Below are positions 9,095-19,764 of a stretch of DNA of 64,000 nt, piece by piece (the stretch's first letter is position 1; each line of letters begins with the position of its first letter). Source of the DNA: Hydrogenophaga taeniospiralis CCUG 15921. Its GTDB lineage: Bacteria; Pseudomonadota; Gammaproteobacteria; Burkholderiales; Burkholderiaceae_C. The stretch spans positions 186,001-250,000 of the forward strand of contig NZ_BCWR01000004.1 of the NCBI RefSeq assembly GCF_001592305.1, read 5' to 3'. Both the position numbers and the translations under genes were made by a program. The notes under the pieces were generated by a model. That model made no database searches and had not been told where the DNA came from. It worked only from the letters and a program-made list of their open reading frames with translations.

Positions 9095-9640
9095 ATGTGC
9101 GCCGCCTCCACGTCCGCCGTCATCGCCGTTTTCGAGTTCCTCGACAGCACCCACCGGGAGATCCAGCAGCAGTTGCGGCAATTGCACCAGCTGGTGGATG
9201 CGATTGAACGCGGTGGTCTGAACCAGGCCGCGCGCGACAAGGCGCGCCGGGTGCTGACCTACTTCAACGGCGAAGCCCGGCAGCACCACCTGGACGAAGA
9301 AAAGCACATCTTTCCCTCCTTGCGGACCAGCCCGAACCCCGAGGTGGTGCAGGCCGCCGAACACCTGACGCAGGACCACGGCTGGCTGGAAGAAAACTGG
9401 CTGCAGATTGCGCCCTCGCTGGAGGCCGCGGCCAACGGCAACCTCTGGTTCGACACCCAGGAACTGCGCCATGCGCTGGAGGTGTTCGAGGCCCTGTACC
9501 TCGATCACATCGTGCTGGAAGAGGCCATCGCCTACCCGGAGGCCAGACAGCGGCTGGCCTCCCACGACACCGCGGGCATGGGCCGGGAAATGGCCCGGCG
9601 CCGCACGTTGCTGCGCCCCGAGGTGATGGCCCGGGCCTGA
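9095..9640 (+). CDS. Hemerythrin HHE-domain protein
   Basis: A 181-residue, mostly helical cytoplasmic protein with the hemerythrin-like diiron ligand pattern: STHREIQQQL, ARQHHLDEEKHIFP, LTQDHGWLEENW and LYLDHIVLEEAIAYP. Such proteins bind oxygen or nitric oxide, or help repair iron-sulfur centres. The ATG at 9095 follows a GGGGAG ribosome site by six bases; the longer upstream frame is repeat and terminator DNA. A CATAAT box at 9062-9067 may be the -10 element. A GC-rich hairpin follows the gene at 9700-9718. Confidence 0.85.
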   Translation: MCAASTSAVIAVFEFLDSTHREIQQQLRQLHQLVDAIERGGLNQAARDKARRVLTYFNGEARQHHLDEEKHIFPSLRTSPNPEVVQAAEHLTQDHGWLEENWLQIAPSLEAAANGNLWFDTQELRHALEVFEALYLDHIVLEEAIAYPEARQRLASHDTAGMGREMARRRTLLRPEVMARA

Positions 9641-9699
9641 GCACGGGCGATCCACCGGCATGCCCCCGGCCACCCACGGCCGGACGTAAGATGGCTCCA

Positions 9700-9718
9700 G
9701 GCCCGGGGCGCCCGGGCC
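9700..9718 (+). terminator. GC-rich hairpin after the hemerythrin gene
   Basis: GGCCCGGG, loop GCG, CCCGGGCC: a perfect eight-pair stem between the hemerythrin stop and the gor start. There is no T-tract, so it is a weak terminator or a leader hairpin of gor. Confidence 0.35.
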
Positions 9719-9743
9719 GTCTTGATGCGGGGATGTTTGACCG

Positions 9744-11174
9744 ATGAGTGCGTTCGACTTTGACCTTTTCGTGATTGGTGGAGGCAGTGGCGGCGTGCGC
9801 GCCGCGCGCATGGCCGCGCAGCGCGGCGCGCGCGTGGCCCTGGCCGAAACCCTGGGCACCGATGGCCTGGGCGGCACCTGCGTCAACGTGGGCTGCATTC
9901 CGAAAAAGCTTTACAGCTTCGCCGCGCACTACGCTGACGCGTTCCACGAGTCCCTGGGCTTCGGCTGGGAGTTCGGCGCCGTCGATCCGAGCGGCCAGCC
10001 CGCCTTGCCGACGCTGAACTGGGCCACGCTCAAGGCCAACCGGGCACAGGAAATCGGCCGCCTCAACGGTGTCTACGGCAGCCTGCTGCGCGGCGCGGGC
10101 GTGACGGTGTTCGACGGCTTTGCGCGCGTGCAGGGCGAACACGGCGTGGGCCTGGCCACGATCAACGCCGACGGCAGCCCCGGCCACCAGAACTTCACGG
10201 CCAAGAACATCCTGATCGCCACCGGCGGCACGCCCCACGTGCCGCACTTCGTGGGCCGCGAACACGTCATCACCTCCAACGACATCTTCGACCTGGAGCC
10301 GTTCCCCCAGCGCCTGCTGGTGGTGGGGGGTGGCTACATCGCCTGCGAATTCGCCTCCATCTTCAACGGCCTGGGCTCGCACGTGACCCAGCTCTACCGG
10401 GGCGAGCAGGTGCTGCGCGGTTTTGACGACGAGATCCGCCATTTCGTCGCGGCCGAAATGGTCAAGTCCGGTGTGGACCTGCGCCTGAACGCCGGCGTGG
10501 TGGACGTCCAGCGCACGGCCGACGGCCTGCGCGTGGAACTCGAAGGCGGCGGCGAGGTGCTGGCCGACGCCGTGCTCTACGCCACCGGCCGCGTGCCCAA
10601 CGTGACCGGTCTGGGGCTGGAAACCGTGGGCCTGGCCCAGGGCGCGCAAGGCGAGATCGTGGTCGATGCGCACTACCGGACCAACGTACCCTCCATCTAT
10701 GCCGTGGGCGACGTGACCAACCGGGTGCAGCTCACGCCGGTGGCGCTGGGCGAGGCCATGGTGGTGGTGGACCAGCTGTTCGGCCCGGTGGCCGGCAAGC
10801 CCGCGCGCGAGATGAGCTACGAGTTCATCCCCACCGCCGTCTTCACCCACCCCAACATCGGCACCGTGGGCTACACCGAAGCCGCCGCGCGAGAGGCGTT
10901 CGGCCAGATCACGGTGTTCCGCAGCGAGTTCAAGGCGCTCAGGCACACGCTGTCGGGCAGCAGCGAGCGCACGCTCATGAAACTGGTGGTGGACAGCGCG
11001 AGCGACCGCGTGGTGGGCCTGCACATGGTGGGCGCGGAGGCGGGCGAGATCGTGCAGGGATTTGCGGTGGCCATGAAGGCCGGCGCCACCAAGGCCGTGT
11101 TCGACAGCACCATCGGCATCCACCCCACGGCGGCCGAAGAGTTCGTGACCATGCGCGAGCCGGTGAAACCGTAG
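9744..11174 (+). CDS. gor: Glutathione-disulfide reductase
   Basis: NADPH-dependent reduction of oxidised glutathione, an FAD homodimer in the cytoplasm. It has 476 residues. Features are the N-terminal FAD motif IGGGSGGVRAARMAA, redox-active disulfide GGTCVNVGCIPKK near residues 48-60, the second nucleotide motif VVGGGYIACEFASIF, the FAD-binding YAVGDVTNRVQLTPVAL, and the C-terminal HPTAAEEFVTMR supplying the catalytic His-Glu of the partner subunit. The GGGGA ribosome site before 9744 supports the start. No neighbouring glutathione gene is present. Confidence 0.93.
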   Translation: MSAFDFDLFVIGGGSGGVRAARMAAQRGARVALAETLGTDGLGGTCVNVGCIPKKLYSFAAHYADAFHESLGFGWEFGAVDPSGQPALPTLNWATLKANRAQEIGRLNGVYGSLLRGAGVTVFDGFARVQGEHGVGLATINADGSPGHQNFTAKNILIATGGTPHVPHFVGREHVITSNDIFDLEPFPQRLLVVGGGYIACEFASIFNGLGSHVTQLYRGEQVLRGFDDEIRHFVAAEMVKSGVDLRLNAGVVDVQRTADGLRVELEGGGEVLADAVLYATGRVPNVTGLGLETVGLAQGAQGEIVVDAHYRTNVPSIYAVGDVTNRVQLTPVALGEAMVVVDQLFGPVAGKPAREMSYEFIPTAVFTHPNIGTVGYTEAAAREAFGQITVFRSEFKALRHTLSGSSERTLMKLVVDSASDRVVGLHMVGAEAGEIVQGFAVAMKAGATKAVFDSTIGIHPTAAEEFVTMREPVKP

Positions 11175-11202
11175 GGGCTCACCGGCCAGCGCGCACCCCT
11201 TT

Positions 11203-11304
11203 CTGGGCTCCCGTGGAACCGGCTGTGCCGGGCCACTGGGAGCGTCCCCCTCCCCGCCAAAGGCGGGGCAAAAGAGGGGGAAGCCGCACAGCGGCGCAGG
11301 GGGT
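11203..11304 (-). repeat. Family A intergenic repeat, long-hairpin subtype
   Basis: On the minus strand it reads CACCCCCTGCGCCGC, TTCCCCCTCTTTTGCC, CCGCCTTTGGCGGG, AGGGGGACGCTCCCAGTGG, CCCGGCACAGCCGG, TTCCACGGGAGCCC. It shares the extra CCCCCTCT and AGGGGGA hairpin with the copy at 56073-56172. It is antisense to both flanking genes (gor and amn), an exception to the usual orientation. Confidence 0.8.
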
Positions 11305-11320
11305 GTTCACAATACACGCC

Positions 11321-12829
11321 ATGCACAAGACACCCGACTTCACCGCCCCGATGTTCTACCGCGACCCGGCCCAGGCGCTGGCCCAGGTGCAACGCATCTA
11401 CCAGGACAGCGTGGACTTTCTGCGCCAGGCCATGCGCGATTTCGTCACCGGCGGCGACTTCTCGCACGCCCACGTGCGGGCCTGCTACCCCTACGTCCGG
11501 CTGCACACCCACAGCGTCTCACGCAAGAGCAGCGCGCCCCACAGCCCGCCGATGAACCGGCTGAGCTACGGCTTCGTGGCCGGCCCCGGCCGCTTCGAGA
11601 CCACGCTCACCCGGCCCGACCTGTATGGCGACTATTACCTGGAACAGTTCCGCCTGCTGCTGGCCAACCACGGCGGCGAGCTGGAGGTGGGCACCAGCGC
11701 GCAGCCCATTCCCATCCACTTCTCGTTCGCCGAGCACGACCACGTGGAAGGCAGCATGGGCCCGGAGCGCCGCGCGCTCATGCGCGACGTGTTCGACCTG
11801 CCCGACCTCACCGTGATGGACGACGGCATCGCCAACGGCACGCACGAGCCGCGCCCCGGTGAAGCACACCCACTCTCGCTGTTCACCGCGCCGCGCGTGG
11901 ATTACTCGCTGCAGCGCCTGCGCCACTACACCGGCACCGCCCCCGAGTGGTTCCAGAACTTCGTGCTGTTCACCAACTACCAGTTCTACATCGACGAATT
12001 CATCCGCCTGGGCCACGCCGAGATGGCCCGGCCCGACAGCGAGTACATCGCCTTCGTGGAGCCGGGCAACGTGGTGATGCGCCGCGCCGGCCTGCCGCCG
12101 GAAGTGGGCGACGAGCTGGGCCACCCGCCGCCGCGCCTGCCGCAGATGCCGGGCTACCACCTGGTCCGCGCCGACCGCACCGGCATCACCATGGTCAACA
12201 TCGGTGTCGGCCCGGCCAACGCCAAGACCATCACCGACCACATCGCCGTGCTGCGCCCACACGCCTGGCTCATGATCGGCCACTGCGCCGGCCTGCGCAG
12301 CACCCAGCAGCTCGGCGACTACGTGCTGGCCCACGCCTACGTGCGCGAAGACCACGTGCTGGACGAAGAACTGCCGCTGTGGGTGCCGATCCCCGCGCTG
12401 GCCGAAATCCAGCTCGCGCTCGAAGCCGCCGTGGCCGACGTGACCGGCGTGCCGCCGGCCGAGGTCAAGCGCATCATGCGCACCGGCACCGTGGCCAGCA
12501 CCGACAACCGCAACTGGGAACTGCTGCCCGACAACAAACCCCAGCGCCGGTTCTCGCAATCGCGCGCGGTCGCGCTCGACATGGAAAGCGCCACCATCGC
12601 GGCCAACGGTTTCCGCTTCCGCGTGCCTTACGGCACCCTGCTGTGCGTGAGCGACAAGCCGCTGCACGGCGAGATCAAGCTGCCCGGCATGGCCAACCAC
12701 TTCTACCGCGAGCGCGTGGACCAGCACCTGCGCATCGGCATCCGCGCCGTCGACATCCTGCGTGAGGGCGGTCCCGACCAACTGCACAGCCGCAAGCTGC
12801 GCAGCTTTGCCGAGGTGGCGTTCCAGTAG
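11321..12829 (+). CDS. amn: AMP nucleosidase
   Basis: Hydrolyses AMP to adenine and ribose 5-phosphate, a route for adjusting the adenylate pool. It has 502 residues from the ATG at 11321, close to the E. coli enzyme in length. The N-terminal Amn-specific domain (MFYRDPAQALAQVQRIYQDS) is followed by a nucleoside phosphorylase-like domain. The latter has VGPANAKTITDHIAVLRP, MIGHCAGLRSTQQLGDYVLA and VALDMESATIAANGFRFRVP, where the Glu is the nucleoside-binding residue. The N-terminal extension of the longer frame would translate the repeat and was rejected. Confidence 0.92.
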   Translation: MHKTPDFTAPMFYRDPAQALAQVQRIYQDSVDFLRQAMRDFVTGGDFSHAHVRACYPYVRLHTHSVSRKSSAPHSPPMNRLSYGFVAGPGRFETTLTRPDLYGDYYLEQFRLLLANHGGELEVGTSAQPIPIHFSFAEHDHVEGSMGPERRALMRDVFDLPDLTVMDDGIANGTHEPRPGEAHPLSLFTAPRVDYSLQRLRHYTGTAPEWFQNFVLFTNYQFYIDEFIRLGHAEMARPDSEYIAFVEPGNVVMRRAGLPPEVGDELGHPPPRLPQMPGYHLVRADRTGITMVNIGVGPANAKTITDHIAVLRPHAWLMIGHCAGLRSTQQLGDYVLAHAYVREDHVLDEELPLWVPIPALAEIQLALEAAVADVTGVPPAEVKRIMRTGTVASTDNRNWELLPDNKPQRRFSQSRAVALDMESATIAANGFRFRVPYGTLLCVSDKPLHGEIKLPGMANHFYRERVDQHLRIGIRAVDILREGGPDQLHSRKLRSFAEVAFQ

Positions 12830-12929
12830 GCGCGGCTCGACAACATTCTTTACACGAACTTCACCGAGAGGTCACACCCGGTGGGTTGGGCTTGCGCACA
12901 ATGGCACACAGGCATACACAGTATGCTGA

Positions 12930-14390
12930 ATGAACACCATGAACCCCACCCCACCGCTCTCCCGACCGGCCCACCACCCGGCTGCCCTGACCGCCCTCGC
13001 CGCCGCCTTGCTGCTGTCCGCCTGCGCCAGCCTGGCGCCCACCGGCACCGCGCTGCCCGACACTCCGGTGCCCGCCGCCTGGTCCGGCCCCGGCGGCCAG
13101 GCCACGCCGGGCCAGTCGGCCACCGCGCTGGCGGACTGGTGGCAACGCTTCAACGATCCCACCCTCACCGCCCTGGTCACGCAGGCACTGCAGGCCAACA
13201 CCAGCGTGCGCAGCGCCCAGGCCGCGTTGCGGCAGGCGCGCGCGCAGCGCGATGTGCAACAGGCCGGCCTGGGGCCCACGGTGGACGCCTCGGGTTCGGC
13301 CCAGCGCAGCAAGTCGGGCAGCACCGGTACCAGCAACCGCTTCCAGGCCGGCTTTGACGCCAGTTGGGAGCCCGACGTGTTCGGGGGCAACCGCAGCGCG
13401 CTCAACGCCAGCGAGGCCGACGCCCAGGCCTCCGAAACCAGCCTGGCCGACGTGCGGGTGTCGCTGGCGGCCGAGGTCGCGGTGACCTATGTCGAACTGC
13501 GTGGCCTGCAGGCGCGGCTGGCGATCGCGCGCAGCAACCTGGCCGCGCAGACCGAAACCCTGCAGATCACCCGCTGGCGCGTCCAGGCCGGCCTGGCCTC
13601 GTCGCTCGATCTGGAACAGGCCATTGCATCCAGCGAACAGACCGCGGCCCAGATCCCGGCGCTGCAGACCAGCATCGCCCAGGCCATCAGCAGCCTGGCG
13701 GTGCTGACCGGCCAGGCGCCCGGGGCGCTGCAGGCCTCGCTCGGCCAGGCCGCGGCGATCCCGCAAGGGCCGTCCGATCTGGCACTGGCCTTTCCCGCCG
13801 AGACGCTGCGCCAGCGCCCCGACGTGCGCACCGCCGAGCTGCGCATCCGCGCCGCGCTGGCCCGGGTCTCGCAGGCCGACGCCGCGCGTTACCCGAGCTT
13901 TCGCCTCAGCGGCTCGCTGGGCCTCTCCGCGCTGACCCTGGGCACGCTGACCAACGGTGCCTCGGTCGTCAATTCGCTGCTGGCCAGCGTGTCGGCGCCG
14001 CTGTTCGATGGCGGGGCGGCGCGCGCCCAGGTGCGGGCTCAGGAGGCCGCGCTGGAATCGGCGCGCGTGGACTATGAGGCCACCGTGCTGACCGCCTTGA
14101 AAGACGTGGAAGACGCGCTGGTGTCGCTGCAGGGCAACCGCGAGCGCCTGGAACGGCTGCAAGCCGCCAGCAGCGCGGCGGCCAACGCCGAGCTGCTGGC
14201 GCGCCAGCGCTACGAAAGCGGCCTGATCGATTTCCGCTCGGTGCTCGACACCCAGCGCACCCTGCTCTCCACCCAGGACAGCGTGGCCAGCACCCAGGCC
14301 AGCCTGAGCGCGGACCTGGTGCGCCTGTACAAATCCCTGGGCGGCGGCTGGTCGCCCGATGCGCAGCCGGTTGAAACCACCACCCGCTGA
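12930..14390 (+). CDS. Outer-membrane efflux lipoprotein (NodT/OprM-type channel)
   Basis: TolC-like outer-membrane factor of 486 residues, the exit duct of the efflux pump encoded by the next three genes. It has a lipobox LLLSACASL with the acylated Cys at residue 32. Two OEP repeats follow with typical DWWQRFNDPTLTALV near the N-terminus, NRFQAGFDASWEPDVFGGNR for the beta-barrel part, and the second-half repeat PSFRLSGSLGL and DGGAARAQVRAQEAALESA. A start nine bases later (second Met) is equally possible. The next gene begins 26 bp downstream. Substrates are unknown. Confidence 0.9.
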   Translation: MNTMNPTPPLSRPAHHPAALTALAAALLLSACASLAPTGTALPDTPVPAAWSGPGGQATPGQSATALADWWQRFNDPTLTALVTQALQANTSVRSAQAALRQARAQRDVQQAGLGPTVDASGSAQRSKSGSTGTSNRFQAGFDASWEPDVFGGNRSALNASEADAQASETSLADVRVSLAAEVAVTYVELRGLQARLAIARSNLAAQTETLQITRWRVQAGLASSLDLEQAIASSEQTAAQIPALQTSIAQAISSLAVLTGQAPGALQASLGQAAAIPQGPSDLALAFPAETLRQRPDVRTAELRIRAALARVSQADAARYPSFRLSGSLGLSALTLGTLTNGASVVNSLLASVSAPLFDGGAARAQVRAQEAALESARVDYEATVLTALKDVEDALVSLQGNRERLERLQAASSAAANAELLARQRYESGLIDFRSVLDTQRTLLSTQDSVASTQASLSADLVRLYKSLGGGWSPDAQPVETTTR

Positions 14391-14416
14391 ACCCCGACCA
14401 CAGAACCCGAACCGCC

Positions 14417-15708
14417 ATGAGCCCCAAAAAAGACGCCACCCCCGCCGACCTGCAAGACCTTCTGGGCAGCGACCACCCGCCGCGCTGGTGGCAGCGCAGC
14501 TCGCTGTGGATCGGCATCGCCGCGATCATCGTCGTGGCCGGTGGCCTCACCTACTGGCAGGCGCAGCAGAAAGCCAAGGCCGCACCGGTCTACGTGACCG
14601 AGCCCCTGAAGAAGGGCGACATCACGCTCACCGTGGCCGCCAACGGCACGCTGCAGCCCACGCGCTCGGTCAACATCGGCAGTGAGCTCTCGGGCACCGT
14701 CAAGCGGGTGCATGTGGACGTGAACGACCGCATCAAGACCGGCCAGGTGCTGGTGGAGCTTGACACCGCCAAGCTGGTGGACCAGGTGACGCAGTCGCGC
14801 GCCGGTCTGGCCTCGGCCCAGGCACAGCTGGCGCAGGCCTTCGCCACGACCAAGGAAGCGCAAGCCACGCTGGCCCGGTTCGAGGAAGTGGCGCGCCTCT
14901 CGGGCGGCAAGGTGCCCTCGGCCACCGAGCTGGACAGCGCGAAGGCGGCCGTGGAGCGTGCCGTGGCCAGCGAGGCCGCCGCGCGTGCCTCGGTCACCGA
15001 ATCGCGCGCGGCCCTCGCCACCACCGAAACCAACCTGTCCAAGGCCTCGATCCGCTCGCCCATCAACGGCGTGGTGCTCAGCCGCACGGTGGACCCGGGC
15101 AACGCCGTGGCCGCCTCGCTGCAGGCGGTGACGCTGTTCTCCGTGGCCGAAGACCTCGCACAGCTCAAGCTGGATGTGGCGGTGGACGAGGCCGACGTGG
15201 GCGCGGTCAAGGTGGACCAGAAGGCCACCTTCACCGTGAGCGCCTTCCCGGCGCGCCGCTACCCGGCCACCATCCACCGCGTGGCCTTCGGTTCCACCAA
15301 GACCGACAACGTGGTCACCTACACCACCACGCTCAACGTGGACAACAGCGACCTGAGCCTGCGCCCGGGCATGACGGCGGCCGCCACCATCGTGGCCAAG
15401 GAAGCGAAGGGCGTGCTGCTGGTGCCCAACACCGCCTTGCGCTTTTCACCGGCCAATGGCAACGGCGCGGCGGCGGCCAACACCAGCATCCTGTCCAAGC
15501 TGATGCCACGCCCGCCGCGCTCGGGCACCAAGACCGCCGGCACCGACCGCCGTGGCGGCGGTCCGCGCCAGATCTGGGTGCTGCAGGACGGCCAGCCGGT
15601 GTCGGTGTCGGTCAAGACCGGCATCAGCGATGGCCGCAACACCGAGGTCAGCGGCGAAGGGCTCTCCGAGGGCATGGCCGTGATCACCGAACAACGCAGT
15701 CCGACACC

Positions 15709-15712
<4 letters not shown>
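14417..15712 (+). CDS. macA: MacA-like periplasmic adaptor (membrane fusion protein)
   Basis: A 431-residue adaptor linking the inner-membrane ABC transporter to the outer-membrane channel. A single N-terminal membrane anchor lies at residues 35-51 (LWIGIAAIIVVAGGLTY). A biotinyl-lipoyl half motif (GSELSGTVKRVHVDVNDRIKTGQVLVELD), a helical hairpin and the returning lipoyl half (ASIRSPINGVVLSRTVDPGN) follow, then beta-barrel and membrane-proximal domains. Position 353-385 is a Gly/Arg/Pro-rich insertion (PRPPRSGTKTAGTDRRGGG). Its stop codon overlaps the next start (ATGA), showing translational coupling. The name is by operon type. Confidence 0.88.
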
Positions 15713-16573
<861 letters not shown>

Positions 16574-16584
<11 letters not shown>

Positions 16585-17782
16585 CACGCTGCTGCTCGCG
16601 CTGCGCTCCATCCGCCGCAACCTGCTGCGCTCCTTCCTCACCATCCTTGGCATCGTGATCGGTGTGAGCGCGGTGATCACCATGGTCACGGTGGGCAATG
16701 GCGCCACGGCCGCGGTGCAGAACCAGATTTCGGGCCTGGGCACCAACCTGCTGCAGGTGCGCCCCGGCCAACGCATGGGGCCGGGTGGCGGTGGTGGCGG
16801 TGCGCCCGCCTTCAAGGAAAGCGACGGCGAAGCCATCGCCGCGCAGATCGGCGGCATCGCCGCGGTCGCGCCCGAAGCGCGCACCGGCTCCGTGCTTGTG
16901 GCCAACGGCCGCAACTGGAGCAGCAGCGTGATCGGCAGCACCAACGAATGGCTCACCACCGGCAACTGGAAGATCGCCGACGGCCGCGCGTTCAGCAACG
17001 ACGAATTGCGCGCAGGCGGCGCGGTCTGCCTGATCGGTCAGACCGTGCAGCGCGAGCTCTTCGGCAGCACCAGCGCGGTGGGCGCGCAACTGCGCGTCAA
17101 GGCCATGAGCTGCGAGGTTGTCGGCACGCTGGCCTCGAAAGGCCAGGGCGCTTTCGGCAACGACCAGGACGACCTGGTGCTCATGCCGATCAAGACCCTG
17201 CAACGCCGCATCGTCGGCCACACGCGGGTGAACACCCTGCTGGTGTCCATGAGCGACGGAGCGGACGCCTCGCGCGTGACCGCGACCATCACCCAGCTGC
17301 TGCGCGAACGCCGCAAGCTGGCCGAGACCGACGAAGACAACTTCAACGTGCTCGACACCAAACAACTCGCCGAAACGCTCTCGGGCACCACCAAGATCAT
17401 GACCATGCTGCTCGGCGCGGTGGCCGCGGTGAGCCTGCTGGTGGGCGGCATCGGCATCATGAACATCATGCTGGTGAGCGTGACCGAGCGCACGCGCGAG
17501 ATCGGCCTGCGCCTGGCCATCGGCGCGCTGGAGCGCGAGGTGCTGCTGCAGTTCCTGATTGAGGCCGTGGTGCTGGCCGCACTCGGCGGACTCATCGGCA
17601 TCGTGCTGGCCACCGGCGCCTCGCTCGGCCTCTCGGCGCTGATGAACGTGCCCTACCAGTTCAACCTGAGCGTGAACCTGTTGAGCTTCGTGTTTTCAGC
17701 GGCGATCGGTGTGTTGTTCGGCTACTTCCCGGCGCGGCGCGCGGCACGGCTGAATCCGATCGACGCGCTGCGGCACGAGTGA
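16574..17782 (+). CDS. macB: MacB-type ABC transporter permease
   Basis: A 402-residue inner-membrane subunit. The first membrane helix is at residues 15-37 (NLLRSFLTILGIVIGVSAVI), a large periplasmic domain of about 220 residues follows, then three C-terminal helices including LLVGGIGIMNIMLVSVTERT and REIGLRLAIGA, the FtsX/MacB coupling region. It overlaps the ATPase gene by 11 bp. MacB exporters are mechanotransmission pumps that push macrolides, lipopeptides or haem precursors through a TolC channel; the substrate here is unknown. A Gly-rich loop PGGGGGGAP near residue 75 is unusual but in frame. Confidence 0.9.
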
Positions 17783-17789
17783 GGCCTGG

Positions 17790-19088
17790 ATGCACAGGAC
17801 AGCCCAGGCCCGACTCCCATCACGCCGTCGCTTTCTGGCCGCCGGTCTGAGCGCCGGCATCACCGTGTGGATGGCCCCCGGCCTGTCGGCCCGCGCCGAC
17901 ACCGCCGTGCCGCTGCGCGGCGCCACCGCCATCACACAAGTGTTCGGTGAAGGCCAGAAGCTCACCGCCATCGCCCTGGCCTACGACGCCGACATCGACA
18001 CCACCAGCCTCGGCCCCGCCAGCTACCGCGTGGACGGGCGCACCATCACCCGCGTCTACGCCAACACCCAGGCGGCAACGGCCGAACAGGGGCGCAACGG
18101 CCGCTTCGTGATCGTGGAACTGTCGCCCGACGACCCGCAGGCCCTGCTCTACCTGCAGGACAGGCGCACCATCACACGCAAACCGGCAAAGGCCACCATC
18201 ACCCAGATGGCCCCCGTGCTCAGCGCCGACCAGCGCAGGCTCGCGCCCAGTGCGCAAGCGGTGCAGACGAACGCCGTGATCGATCAGGTCGTGGACGGGT
18301 TCCGGCCCCTGGAGTATGTGGATGCCAGGACCGGTGACACCTTGAAATACAACCTGTTCGTGCCGCGCAACCACGACCCGGCCAAACGCTACCCGCTGGT
18401 GCTCTTCATGCACGACGCGGGCGCCAGCAGCACCGTGACCGACACCACGCTGGTGCAGGGCCTGGGCGCGGTCTGCTGGGCCAGCCCGGCCGACCAGGCC
18501 CGGCGCGAGGCCTTTGTGCTGGCGCCGCAGTACCCCGAACCCATCGTCACCGACCGGTCCGAGGCCACGGAGTACCTGGATCTGACGGTGGATCTGGTGC
18601 ACCAGCTCGCCGACCAGTACAACATCGACAAGAGCCGGATCTACGCCACCGGCCAGTCGGGCGGCGCGATGATGGGCATCGCCATGAACATCAAGTACCC
18701 CGACCTGTTCGCGGCGTCGTTCCTGGTGGCCGGCCAGTGGGACCCGGCGCTGGTGAAGCCGCTGGCGCGCCAGAAGCTGTGGATCGTCGTCTCGCAGGGC
18801 GACCCCAAGGCCTACCCGGGTCAGAACGCCATCACCGCGGTGCTGGAGCAGGCCGGCGCCCAGGTGGCGCGCGCCGTGTGGAACGGCCGTTCCACCCCGG
18901 CCGAGTTCGCCGCCGCCGTGCGCCAGCTCGAAGCACAGGGCGCGACCATCCACTACGTCGCGCTGGAGAAAGGCAGCGTGGTGCCCCCCGGCCAGGCCGA
19001 CGACGCGGGCAGCCACCACGTGAACACGTGGCGCATCGCCTACGGCATCGAAGGCATCCGCGACTGGATGTTCCGGCAGCGCCGCTGA
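17790..19088 (+). CDS. Tat-exported esterase/peptidase-like alpha/beta hydrolase
   Basis: A 432-residue protein of the type annotated as predicted peptidase or polyhydroxybutyrate depolymerase-like. A twin-arginine signal (SRRRFLAAGLSAGITVWMAP, residues 11-30) is followed by an N-terminal Ig-like domain of about 150 residues and then the hydrolase domain from residue 180 (LKYNLFVPRNHDPAKRYPLV). The nucleophile elbow is GQSGGA, an Asp lies in QGDPKAYPG, and the His is in GSHHVNTW. It starts eight bases after the macB permease stop and may be part of that operon. Substrate unknown; a role in processing an exported compound is speculation. Confidence 0.78.
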   Translation: MHRTAQARLPSRRRFLAAGLSAGITVWMAPGLSARADTAVPLRGATAITQVFGEGQKLTAIALAYDADIDTTSLGPASYRVDGRTITRVYANTQAATAEQGRNGRFVIVELSPDDPQALLYLQDRRTITRKPAKATITQMAPVLSADQRRLAPSAQAVQTNAVIDQVVDGFRPLEYVDARTGDTLKYNLFVPRNHDPAKRYPLVLFMHDAGASSTVTDTTLVQGLGAVCWASPADQARREAFVLAPQYPEPIVTDRSEATEYLDLTVDLVHQLADQYNIDKSRIYATGQSGGAMMGIAMNIKYPDLFAASFLVAGQWDPALVKPLARQKLWIVVSQGDPKAYPGQNAITAVLEQAGAQVARAVWNGRSTPAEFAAAVRQLEAQGATIHYVALEKGSVVPPGQADDAGSHHVNTWRIAYGIEGIRDWMFRQRR

Positions 19089-19127
19089 GCCCCCCGGCGA
19101 CTCGAACCGCCCCGTTAACATGCGCGC

Positions 19128-19763
19128 ATGCCGACCCCACACCCCTCCCTGAGCGCGCGCGGCCTGGCCGTCTATTCCGTGGCCCTGCTGGCCTTGCTGG
19201 CCCTCTCGGGCATCCGGCCGCTGGAACTGGACACCTGGGCCATGGAGGTGGCGCCGGTGTTCATCGCCCTGCCCCTGCTCTGGCTCACCTGGCGGCGCTT
19301 TCCACTCACGCCGCTGGTCTATGCGCTGATCTTCGTGCACGCGCTGGTCCTGATGCTGGGCGGCCACTACACCTATGCCCAGGTGCCGCTGGGCTTCTGG
19401 ATGCAGGAGCTGATGGGCCTGGCGCGCAATCCCTACGACGGCATCGGCCACCTGGCCCAGGGTTTCGTGCCCGCCATGGTGGCGCGCGAGCTGCTGCTGC
19501 GCCACACCCCGCTGCGCCCGGGCGCCTGGCTGTTCACCCTGGTGGTGGCGGTCTGTGGCGCCATCAGCGCGCTCTACGAACTCATCGAATGGAGCGCGGC
19601 CGCCGCGATCGGCGCCGGGGCCGAGGCCTTCCTGGGCACGCAGGGCGACCCCTGGGACACGCAAAAAGACATGGCGCTAGCCTTCATCGGCGCCATCGCG
19701 GCGCAGTGGCTGCTGGCGCGCTGGCACGACGCGCAGCTCGCGCGCATAGCGCCCGCCCGCTGA
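19128..19763 (+). CDS. YjdF/DUF2238-type inner-membrane protein
   Basis: A 211-residue membrane protein with about six hydrophobic helices. It has the features of the DUF2238 (YjdF) family: MLGGHYTYAQVPLGFWM, NPYDGIGHLAQGFVPAMVARELLLR and the acidic AISALYELIEWSAA, ending GTQGDPWDTQKDMALAFIGA. Conserved acidic and His residues inside the membrane suggest a transport or enzymatic role, which is not known. It lies 39 bp after the esterase gene and ends one base before the convergent purT stop, with no terminator between them. Confidence 0.82.
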   Translation: MPTPHPSLSARGLAVYSVALLALLALSGIRPLELDTWAMEVAPVFIALPLLWLTWRRFPLTPLVYALIFVHALVLMLGGHYTYAQVPLGFWMQELMGLARNPYDGIGHLAQGFVPAMVARELLLRHTPLRPGAWLFTLVVAVCGAISALYELIEWSAAAAIGAGAEAFLGTQGDPWDTQKDMALAFIGAIAAQWLLARWHDAQLARIAPAR

Positions 19764-19764
19764 A